Shown: in pieces, positions 1 to 6,136 of the stretch | Position numbering within the stretch: position 1 is the first letter of the stretch | Layout: every line of letters starts with the position of its first letter | Source of the DNA: Chitinophagaceae bacterium | Lineage (GTDB): Bacteria; Bacteroidota; Bacteroidia; Chitinophagales; Chitinophagaceae | Direction of reading: 5' to 3' | Length of the DNA stretch: 7,154 nucleotides | Assembly: GCA_025924755.1 (NCBI GenBank) | Contig: JAICHT010000186.1 | Coordinates: 1-7,154 of the forward strand | Made by a program: the position numbers and the translations under genes | The notes under the pieces: generated by a model | Databases searched by the model: none | What the model saw: only the letters and a program-made list of their open reading frames with translations | Told to the model about the DNA's origin: nothing

Positions 1-309
1 CAAGCTACCAACGGAAAGCTGTATGGCAGTACTGAAAGTGGTGGGAGTTACAACGATGGAGTAATTTATTCTTTAAACCCCGTAAACAATGATTATACTA
101 AGCTATATGATTTTACGGGTTCTACTGGCAGCCTTCCTACAAGCAGTTTACTGCAGGCTTCTAATGGCAAACTCTATGGTATAACTTATGGAGGAGGAGC
201 TACTGGCCAAGGAGTAATATATTCCTTCGACCCCACTACAAACACTTTTAATAAACTTCATGACTTTAATGGTGCAGATGGTGCCGGTGCTTTTAATAGT
301 TCTTTTATT
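1..309 (+). repeat. Two tandem GloVer-type protein repeats
   Basis: Two consecutive coding units, bases 1-153 (51 residues) and 154-309 (52 residues), are clearly homologous at protein level. Both have NGKLYG at the start, a Gly-rich turn, GVIYS near residue 21, an N-x-P or D-P-T segment and a K-L-x-D-F segment near residue 36. The DNA has diverged, so this is an old protein-domain repeat and not a recent duplication. More copies probably lie upstream of the window. Confidence 0.75.
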
Positions 310-1020
310 GAGTATCATTCCACAGAGGCGTGTGTACCCTTTACGGTGCGTATACCGGATGTGCGGGTGTTGCCATCAGGAGTACAGCCCAACACAGTAT
401 ACCATGGCTACGGGCCTGCCGATTCGGTCACTCTTACTGCCCAGGTGAGCGGCGGAGCGGCAAACGCCACCTATACTTACCTGTGGTGTGATGGAGAAAC
501 CACTAAATGCATCCGCGTCAGCCCTAAAGCCGATAAGCACTACACAGTGATAGTCACCAGTACTGCAGGTTGCAGCTATTCGGGTGGCCTGCAGCTGAAG
601 GTAGTGGATGTGCGCTGTGGCGACCACTTAGATAAAGTAAAGGTGTGCAGAAGAATGCCGGGCAATCAGTCGCACTCCTTAACGGTTTGCATGGATGCAG
701 GGGAAGTGGCGGCGCAGCTTAGCAATGGGGCTACGCTGGGCTCTTACAGCGCAGATGCCAACAATCCGGCAGGGTTGGTGATTGGCACTTCTCCCAATCC
801 GAGCCGTTCTTCGTTTACGCTGTTTATTACCGGAAATGCTTCGGGTGAACAGGTGAGCCTTCGGGTGGTGAATGCCTTTGGCAGGGTAGTGGAAAGCAGA
901 GTAGTGAGTGTGAACCAGGCCGTGCAGATCGGTGCTTCCTACAGCCCCGGCATCTACTATATTGAAGTGGTGCAGGGCAGTAGTAAGACCAGCACCAAAG
1001 TGATCAAGCAGGGCAGATAA
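1..1020 (+). CDS. Secreted GloVer-repeat protein with T9SS type A sorting domain (5' partial)
   Basis: The frame is open from base 1 to the TAA at 1018-1020, so 339 C-terminal residues are visible and the start and signal peptide lie outside. Residues 1-51 and 52-103 are two tandem copies of a unit beginning QATNGKLYG/QASNGKLYG and containing GVIYS and a K-L-(Y/H)-D-F ending; this resembles the GloVer repeat (TIGR03803), probably beta-propeller-like. Residues about 125-205 look like an Ig/PKD-type beta domain (LTAQVSGG, YTYLWCDG, YTVIVTSTAGC). Next is a Cys-containing segment (DKVKVC, then TVCMDAGEVAAQL). Residues about 260-339 form a Por_Secre_tail sorting domain, with SPNPS at 264-268, then VNAFGRVV and PGIYYIEV. 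The family is exported by Sec, crosses the outer membrane by T9SS and is attached or released after removal of the tail. Substrate and role are unknown. Base composition changes sharply after the repeats. Confidence 0.88.
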   Translation, partial: QATNGKLYGSTESGGSYNDGVIYSLNPVNNDYTKLYDFTGSTGSLPTSSLLQASNGKLYGITYGGGATGQGVIYSFDPTTNTFNKLHDFNGADGAGAFNSSFIEYHSTEACVPFTVRIPDVRVLPSGVQPNTVYHGYGPADSVTLTAQVSGGAANATYTYLWCDGETTKCIRVSPKADKHYTVIVTSTAGCSYSGGLQLKVVDVRCGDHLDKVKVCRRMPGNQSHSLTVCMDAGEVAAQLSNGATLGSYSADANNPAGLVIGTSPNPSRSSFTLFITGNASGEQVSLRVVNAFGRVVESRVVSVNQAVQIGASYSPGIYYIEVVQGSSKTSTKVIKQGR

Positions 1021-1040
1021 CATATACCCAATCAAGCTAT

Positions 1041-1070
1041 AAAGGCGGTACTGATAGAGTGCCGCCTTTA
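1041..1070 (+). terminator. Rho-independent terminator after the T9SS protein gene
   Basis: Bases 1041-1048 (AAAGGCGG) pair perfectly with 1062-1069 (CCGCCTTT). The stem extends inward through one G-T wobble to 1052/1058, giving about 12 pairs around a 5-base loop. It begins 20 bases after the stop codon and runs into a T-rich TTTATTAT tail. Confidence 0.8.
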
Positions 1071-1108
1071 TTATGTCGTTCAACTTGCCTGCTCTAAAGT
1101 ACAGACAT

Positions 1109-1132
1109 AAAAAACCCGGTTTTAAACCGGGT
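1109..1132 (-). terminator. Rho-independent terminator of the tRNA-fMet gene
   Basis: On the minus strand ACCCGG(T) and (A)CCGGGT form a 7-pair stem (1114-1120 with 1126-1132) around a 5-base loop, followed directly by a run of Ts (As at 1109-1114 on the plus strand). It starts 5 bases past the tRNA 3' end, so the transcript is probably a single-tRNA unit. Confidence 0.85.
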
Positions 1133-1137
1133 GAACG

Positions 1138-1209
<72 letters not shown>

Positions 1210-1218
1210 ATGTGGGTG

Positions 1219-1250
1219 CAAATATAGTGGCAACATACTAAACAGCCAAA
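1219..1250 (-). promoter_or_regulatory. Bacteroidota-type promoter of tRNA-fMet
   Basis: On the minus strand TTTG (plus positions 1247-1250) is followed after 20 bases by TATATTTG (1219-1226). This fits the Bacteroidota vegetative promoter, TTTG near -33 and TAnnTTTG near -7. Transcription would start around 1212-1215, a few bases ahead of the mature tRNA 5' end at 1209. The match is by eye. Confidence 0.75.
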
Positions 1251-1265
1251 CAAAATTTAAACGGC

Positions 1266-1273
1266 TACTTTTG
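1266..1273 (+). promoter_or_regulatory. Probable -7 element of the era promoter
   Basis: TACTTTTG matches the TAnnTTTG consensus exactly and lies 18 bases before the TTG start of era. The predicted RNA start is around 1278-1280, leaving a leader of only about 12-14 bases. I see no TTTG at the proper distance upstream (about 1241-1247), so the -33 element is weak or absent. Confidence 0.55.
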
Positions 1274-1291
1274 CAGTATAACTCATATACG

Positions 1292-2161
1292 TTGAAGACA
1301 GGCTTTGTAAATATATTTGGCAAACCGAACGCAGGCAAAAGCACCTTGCTAAATGCCGTAATGGGAGAGAAACTCGCTATTGTTTCCTCAAAAGTGCAAA
1401 CCACGAGGCATCGCATTAAAGGCATTGTCACCACCGATGCTTACCAGATCATCTTTTCGGATACTCCCGGTATTATCGAACCGAAATACCGCCTGCACGA
1501 GAAAATGATGCAAGCAGTAAAAAGCTCGCTGGAAGATGCGGATGTAGCCTTATTGTTGGTAGATGTAAAAGACAATTGGGAAGAATGCGATGCAATATTT
1601 TCTACTTTAAAACTACAAGTGCCGGCTATAGTAGTTGTTAATAAAATAGATAAGGTAGCTGCTGCCAAAATTGAAGAAGCCGTGGCTTTTTTTAAGCAAA
1701 AACCTTATTGCCGGCAAGTTGCAGTTATTTCTGCGTTGACAAATAAAGGTGTAAAAGAACTGCTCGATGCAATTGTTGTATTATTGCCGGAAGGCGAACC
1801 TTTTTTTGCTGCCGATGAAATCACCGATTTGTCGGAACGGTTTTTTGTGGGAGAATTGATCCGTGAAAAGATTTTTGAATTGTTTGAAGAAGAAATTCCT
1901 TATCAAACCACCGTATTGGTGAATGAGTTTAAACAAAAATCAAGCTTAATAAAAATAGGTGCCAATATTATCGTACAGCGGGAAACACAAAAGGCCATTA
2001 TTATAGGCGAAGGCGGAAAGATGATAAAGAAAATTGGTACCGAAGCAAGAAAGGAAATAGAAAAATTTGTAGGCAGCAAAGTATTCTTGGAGTTGTTTGT
2101 AAAGGTGCGTCCAAAGTGGCGGGAGAATGATTTGTTTTTAAAAGAGTATGGGTATAGTTAA
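1292..2161 (+). CDS. era: GTPase Era, 30S ribosomal subunit assembly factor
   Basis: Era is a GTP-binding protein that binds the 3' end of 16S rRNA and checks late 30S maturation, at the ribosome and inner membrane surface. The 289-residue product has the usual length. The GTPase domain shows G1 GKPNAGKST (10-18), G2 around TTR (37-39), G3 DTPG (57-60), G4 NKID (117-120) and G5 SAL (147-149). The C-terminal KH RNA-binding domain carries GEGG (239-242) and the Era-like ending VKVRPKWREND. The TTG at 1292 is chosen because it places the first residues (M)KTGFVNIFG just before the P-loop, as in the family. The open frame continues upstream but runs through the tRNA gene and has no in-frame ATG or GTG between the tRNA and 1292. 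A second TTG at 1271 lies inside the putative promoter. No Shine-Dalgarno is visible. der follows after 114 bases. Confidence 0.95.
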   Translation: MKTGFVNIFGKPNAGKSTLLNAVMGEKLAIVSSKVQTTRHRIKGIVTTDAYQIIFSDTPGIIEPKYRLHEKMMQAVKSSLEDADVALLLVDVKDNWEECDAIFSTLKLQVPAIVVVNKIDKVAAAKIEEAVAFFKQKPYCRQVAVISALTNKGVKELLDAIVVLLPEGEPFFAADEITDLSERFFVGELIREKIFELFEEEIPYQTTVLVNEFKQKSSLIKIGANIIVQRETQKAIIIGEGGKMIKKIGTEARKEIEKFVGSKVFLELFVKVRPKWRENDLFLKEYGYS

Positions 2162-2275
2162 TCGTGTGACAATGTTCGTTGGTTGTTGGATAAGGAATAT
2201 CTTCATTACAACAATCCTGCAATCAACAAAAACAAAATAAATTTAAGTATCAAAATTTCGTAAATAAAAAATAGG

Positions 2276-3592
2276 ATGAGTTTTACAGTTGCAATAGTAG
2301 GCAGGCCAAATGTGGGAAAGAGTACTTTCTTTAATAGGTTGTTAGAAGAACGAAAGTCAATAGTAGCAGATGTAAGTGGCGTTACCCGCGACCGGCAATA
2401 TGGCGTGGCCGACTGGAATGGAAAGAGCTTTAACGTAGTGGATACCGGCGGTTTTGTGCCGCATAGCGAAGATGTGTTTGAAAAGGAAATTCGCAAGCAG
2501 GTTATTATTGCTGTGGAAGAAGCAAATGCCATCTTATTTATTGTAGATGTAACCACAGGTATTACCGATTTGGATGATGCAATGGCAAATGTTTTGCGCC
2601 GGTCTACCAAACCTGTTTTTTTGGTGGTGAACAAGGTAGATAACAACGATCGGATGTTGGAGGCAACAGAATTTTATAGCCTGGGTTTTGAACAGGTATT
2701 TTTTATTGCTGCTATTAGCGGCAGCGGTACTGGCGACCTGCTGGATGCCGTTACTGATTTGATCCAGGAAGATGAGGAAGGTATAAGCGACGAAGAAAAA
2801 GGATTGCCAAAGTTTGCCATTATTGGTCAGCCAAATGTAGGCAAGTCATCATTACTGAACGCATTGGTAGGCGAGGAAAGAACCATAGTAAGTGAAGTAG
2901 CCGGCACCACCCGCGACACGGTGCATACCCGGTACAATATGTTTCAAAAAGAGTTTGTGTTGATTGATACAGCGGGCATCCGGCGCAAGGCCAAAGTACA
3001 GGAAGACCTGGAGTTTTACTCGGTTATCCGAGCTATAAGGGCGTTGGACGAAGCAGATGTTTGTTTATTGCTGGTGGATGCGGAGAATGGAATTGCTGCG
3101 CAGGACCTGAACATCTTTAGTATGGCTGTAAAAAAAGGAAAGGGTGTGGTAGTACTGGTTAATAAATGGGATTTGATTCAATCAAAAGAAACCAATACCG
3201 CCCGCGACTATGAAAATAATTTAAAAAAGCGGCTGGCACCTTTTACTGATGTGCCCATTGTTTTTATATCGGCAAAAGAAAAAACCAGGATATTCAAAGC
3301 CATAGAAACCGGGCTGGATGTTTATGAAAACCGGCAGCGAAAAATCAGTACTTCCGTATTAAACGAAACCATGCTGAAGGCTATTGAAGCCTATCATCCG
3401 CCGGTAGTGCGGGGCAATCCGATCCGTATCAAATATATTACGCAACTGCCTACTGTAGTGCCTTCATTTGCGTTCTTTTGCAATTATCCCGATGATATTA
3501 AAATGCCTTACCGCAATTACCTGGAAAATCAATTAAGAGAACATTTTAATTTTACCGGCGTTCCGATACGGATCTTTTTCAGAAAGAAATAA
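2276..3592 (+). CDS. der: GTPase Der (EngA), 50S ribosomal subunit assembly factor
   Basis: Der is the double-GTPase factor needed for late 50S subunit maturation. At 438 residues it is full length. GTPase domain 1 shows GRPNVGKST (9-17), TRD (37-39), DTGG (56-59) and NKVD (119-122). An acidic linker (about 164-175, EDEEGISDEE) leads to domain 2, with GQPNVGKSS (184-192), TTRD (211-214), DTAG (231-234), NKWD (296-299) and SAK (332-334). The rest, about 345-438, is the KH-like domain and ends PIRIFFRKK, typical of Der. The ATG at 2276 starts right at the first beta strand (MSFTVAIVGRP), leaving no room for a later start. The upstream gap of 114 bases is AT-rich with no terminator and no convincing promoter, so co-transcription with era is plausible but unproven. 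Both nucleotide-binding sites look intact. Confidence 0.97.
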   Translation: MSFTVAIVGRPNVGKSTFFNRLLEERKSIVADVSGVTRDRQYGVADWNGKSFNVVDTGGFVPHSEDVFEKEIRKQVIIAVEEANAILFIVDVTTGITDLDDAMANVLRRSTKPVFLVVNKVDNNDRMLEATEFYSLGFEQVFFIAAISGSGTGDLLDAVTDLIQEDEEGISDEEKGLPKFAIIGQPNVGKSSLLNALVGEERTIVSEVAGTTRDTVHTRYNMFQKEFVLIDTAGIRRKAKVQEDLEFYSVIRAIRALDEADVCLLLVDAENGIAAQDLNIFSMAVKKGKGVVVLVNKWDLIQSKETNTARDYENNLKKRLAPFTDVPIVFISAKEKTRIFKAIETGLDVYENRQRKISTSVLNETMLKAIEAYHPPVVRGNPIRIKYITQLPTVVPSFAFFCNYPDDIKMPYRNYLENQLREHFNFTGVPIRIFFRKK

Positions 3593-3651
3593 AATTTTGT
3601 ATAATACTATTGGCTTGTTGTTTGTACCAATGCCTTTATTCAACTTTTACT

Positions 3652-3849
3652 ATGGATATAAAAAAAATAGCCGGGATATTTTTTATAGCTGGTGTGCTTG
3701 TGGCCTGCAGCAATAATGGCAACAGCAGTGCTGGCAACGATTCTACCATTCATACCACGAACACCACTGATACTGCAAGCCGGATGACCACATCCGATTC
3801 GGCCAGTGCAAGTGGTACCAGAGTTACTAATGCCTCTGATTCGATGTAA
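3652..3849 (+). CDS. Small Ser/Thr/Asn-rich lipoprotein, unknown function
   Basis: The 65-residue product has a type II signal peptide: KK at 4-5, a hydrophobic stretch at about 6-17 and the lipobox LVAC with the acylated Cys at 19. The ATG at 3652 gives a normal signal peptide; the frame is open further upstream, but an earlier start would put 14 extra Cys-containing residues before it. The mature chain is only 47 residues, with 21 Ser/Thr and 6 Asn and few hydrophobic residues, so it is probably unstructured. All four Asp residues sit in D-(S/T)-(A/I/L/V/M/T) motifs (DST 30-32, DTA 40-42, DSA 49-51, DSM 63-65), the Bacteroidota periplasmic O-glycosylation signal. The residues after Cys19 (SNNGNS) lack the acidic surface-export signal known from some Bacteroidota lipoproteins. 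The gene lies 59 bases after der with no terminator between, and converges on the minus-strand gene. I recognise no family. Confidence 0.7.
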   Translation: MDIKKIAGIFFIAGVLVACSNNGNSSAGNDSTIHTTNTTDTASRMTTSDSASASGTRVTNASDSM

Positions 3850-3871
3850 GAGAAATTTTAATTTTTAAAGT

Positions 3872-3892
3872 AAGCAACCACCTGCTTCTTTT
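3872..3892. terminator. Weak possible bidirectional terminator between convergent genes
   Basis: AAGCA (3872-3876) pairs with TGCTT (3883-3887) around a 6-base loop, in the 45-base gap between the converging lipoprotein and DUF4954-type genes. On the plus strand CTTTT follows. On the minus strand a short ACTTTAAAAATT tract follows. The stem is only 5 pairs, so the call rests mostly on position. Confidence 0.35.
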
Positions 3893-3894
3893 GA

Positions 3895-6102
3895 TTATAA
3901 ATTGAAGTCAGCAATCACCTGCTGGATGCTATTTCTGAAATCAATCAGTTCTTCTGCCTGCTGATGGATAAAGGCATTATCATCTAATTTGCCAATTACA
4001 TTTTCCATTTCCTCTTCATTGTCATACATCATCTTTTTAAATGAGCTTTGGTAGTCTTTTGCCCTGGATTCGTATATGCTTTTTACCATCCATTCTTTTG
4101 TATCCAGTGCCTGCTGCAATAAGGTTTTAAATTGCTGCTCCTTAAAGTCCTGCGGCGTTGTATCAGTTATTTCTAATAAAGAAGCATAGGCATGTTGTAG
4201 TTTTTGCTCTTCATATATAGCCCCGTTCTGCTCATAAAAATGATGCACATCTTCCCAATAAGCTGCCACGCCACTGTGTATATTTTTTATAAGTGTTTGC
4301 ACCGAATTTGAGGGTAATAATTGTCCGCCTACATTAGTAAACTGTAAGCGCTTCGGGCTGGCAGGCAATGAAGCTAACAGATCTTTGAACGAAGTAATCT
4401 GGTGTTTTTTAATATGAAGGCACAACTGGGTAATTCCATAATAAACAATTGCTTCTTTATACATATGGTAAGCTTCACGAACTTTTACCAGTTGTGTAGG
4501 ACGCCTGTTGTTTTCAAATCCATAGGCCCGTATATCAACATCCTTAAGATTGATATTGGGGTTCATCAATACCACGTCACCTGCCTGTATTAGAATGTGT
4601 TCGGGTGTATCGGTTGTATGATGCGTATCATATGCCAATGCTGTAAATTTCCGCAGCAGGTCTAATGCCGTAAATATTTCATTAATGCTGTCCGGTGCTA
4701 AAAAATCGTATTCAATAGTTTGTGTACGTTCGGTACGATGATCCCTATCAATATATTTATGGGCATTACGGGCCAATGCATACATATTGTAGATAAACCA
4801 ATATGCAGGCATTACTACCAGTTTATTATTAGCCGTATCATTGCTGACTAAACTAAAGGGAAGTGGAATATTCAGTTCATAGCTATAGTCGCCTTTAGTG
4901 ATTAACGTAAAGGTGGCAAACTTGGAACTGTGCTTAAGACTCACACATAAGCCCGGCCAAAACCCGCGTCCCGCAAGCAATTCACCATCCGCAGCCCGGC
5001 TGTTGTGGTTGGAGCCCAGCGTAGCGCCGGCGGCCATATTGCTTTGCCCCATTATCAGTGCCGCACATAAAAATGAATTATTATGGTGTTGTTCATGTGC
5101 CGGAAAGATTAATGAATTCAATACTTCGCAACAGGAGATGGTAGCATTATTACCCAGGTAAGAATTGATCAACCGGGCGCCATATTTTAATTGCGAATGC
5201 GAGGCCATTACAAAGCGAACGGCTTTCACGCCATAAAATATTCTACAGCCAAACCCGATAATACCGTTTACAATTTCGCAGCCTTCTCCAATCTGTGTTT
5301 GTTCTTCAAAGGAAGAATTAATGGTGAGGTTTTTGAGCTTATTAGCCCCTTTGATATAGGCGTCGCTTCCAATCCAAACATCTTTTATGATGCTGGTATT
5401 TTTTATGACCGTTCTATCCCCAATCTTGCCATAATAGCCTCGTTGCTTGTCATATTGTTTTTCGGTAAACTCTACAAACTTTTGCATTAATAAAGCATCA
5501 CCCCGGTACTTCGACCATAAATACGCGTCGCCGGGTAACATGCCATTAAAAGGCAATATTTTCCTGCCGGCATTTTCGTTGCACACTTCCACCCAAACGC
5601 GTACTGCTTCTTCTTCGCCTTCTTTTATAATGCCGTTTCCAAACTTAGAATGATCGGTAGTATGCAGCTCATTTACATTGGCTATCATCACTTCATTGCC
5701 TACAATATAATGGGCGATATAGTTTACATTGTTGATGATAACATTGTCGCCAAAATCGCAACTGATGATCGTGCTGTTATATAGCCCTACCGGCATCGTT
5801 ACGTTATGATATTCCAGCGAAATGCTTTCCAGTTTTCCGATACGTACCAATCCAAAGAACTTGCAGATTTTTACCAGTTCGGGATTGAAGGCATCAGAAA
5901 CATAGATCTTTGTCCAGTCGTCTGATGTATTGTTATTGCGAACCAGCACTTCTATTTCATAGGCCGAAAGGTTGCGATATACAATACCACTGCGGTTTTG
6001 AAGATTGCGCAGATGATATTCGTCTTTACCTTCCGGTAAAAAATTTTTCTCTACAAAATTGTACCCGATACTTTTTATGGGTTGTGTGGCAACGCTATTC
6101 AT
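3895..6102 (-). CDS. DUF4954-type left-handed beta-helix protein
   Basis: This 735-residue protein resembles the DUF4954 family of Bacteroidota, whose function I do not know to be established. Residues about 1-100 are a mixed alpha/beta lead-in without the GxGxR-type nucleotidyltransferase loop of GlmU. Residues about 105-385 show irregular hexapeptide-like strands (IGDRTVI, VWIGSDAYI, IGEGCEIVNGIIGFGCRI, LGNNATISCCEV), typical of the left-handed beta-helix of sugar-nucleotide acyltransferases and pyrophosphorylases. A His/Asn cluster follows: HEQHHNNS at 336-343 and GSNHNSRA at 363-370. Residues about 395-470 are beta-rich, and about 470-735 are mainly helical, with a charged, possibly coiled-coil end (660-735). 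No signal peptide or membrane segment is seen, so it is probably cytoplasmic. The ATG at 6100-6102 lies 34 bases after the glmS stop on the same strand, so the two are probably one operon. No Shine-Dalgarno is visible. Confidence 0.85.
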   Translation of the reverse strand: MNSVATQPIKSIGYNFVEKNFLPEGKDEYHLRNLQNRSGIVYRNLSAYEIEVLVRNNNTSDDWTKIYVSDAFNPELVKICKFFGLVRIGKLESISLEYHNVTMPVGLYNSTIISCDFGDNVIINNVNYIAHYIVGNEVMIANVNELHTTDHSKFGNGIIKEGEEEAVRVWVEVCNENAGRKILPFNGMLPGDAYLWSKYRGDALLMQKFVEFTEKQYDKQRGYYGKIGDRTVIKNTSIIKDVWIGSDAYIKGANKLKNLTINSSFEEQTQIGEGCEIVNGIIGFGCRIFYGVKAVRFVMASHSQLKYGARLINSYLGNNATISCCEVLNSLIFPAHEQHHNNSFLCAALIMGQSNMAAGATLGSNHNSRAADGELLAGRGFWPGLCVSLKHSSKFATFTLITKGDYSYELNIPLPFSLVSNDTANNKLVVMPAYWFIYNMYALARNAHKYIDRDHRTERTQTIEYDFLAPDSINEIFTALDLLRKFTALAYDTHHTTDTPEHILIQAGDVVLMNPNINLKDVDIRAYGFENNRRPTQLVKVREAYHMYKEAIVYYGITQLCLHIKKHQITSFKDLLASLPASPKRLQFTNVGGQLLPSNSVQTLIKNIHSGVAAYWEDVHHFYEQNGAIYEEQKLQHAYASLLEITDTTPQDFKEQQFKTLLQQALDTKEWMVKSIYESRAKDYQSSFKKMMYDNEEEMENVIGKLDDNAFIHQQAEELIDFRNSIQQVIADFNL

Positions 6103-6136
6103 ATTCGTAGGTATTAAAGAGAAGTGCTATTTAAAT

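Noticed and set aside
346..1020. GTG at 346 as an independent gene start
   Set aside because: The same frame is open from base 1 and encodes coherent GloVer repeats; a start at 346 would cut the protein and remove its export signal.
679..1083. 134-codon open frame on the minus strand
   Set aside because: It lies antisense to the T9SS sorting domain and its terminator, and its product has no recognisable domain. It is a shadow of a real gene.
2162..2275. Possible der promoter or regulatory RNA in the 114-base gap
   Set aside because: The only near match is TAAATTTA at 2238-2245, with no -33 element; no stable hairpin or aptamer-like structure is seen. The stretch is simply AT-rich.
2206..2646. 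146-codon open frame on the minus strand
   Set aside because: It is antisense to the first GTPase domain of der, which has all expected motifs. The low-complexity product is not protein-like.
3600..3612. TATAAT (3600-3605) and TACTATTG (3605-3612) ahead of the lipoprotein gene
   Set aside because: TATAAT is not the Bacteroidota vegetative signal; the second is one base off TAnnTTTG and lacks a partner near -33. Too weak to list as a promoter.
3610..3651. Longer start for the small lipoprotein
   Set aside because: It adds Cys-containing residues before a normal signal peptide; the start at 3652 gives K-K, hydrophobic core and lipobox at the usual spacing.
4898..5653. Several 68-99 codon plus-strand frames opposite the beta-helix gene
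   Set aside because: They lack domains and export signals and are antisense shadows of a 735-codon gene with clear repeats.
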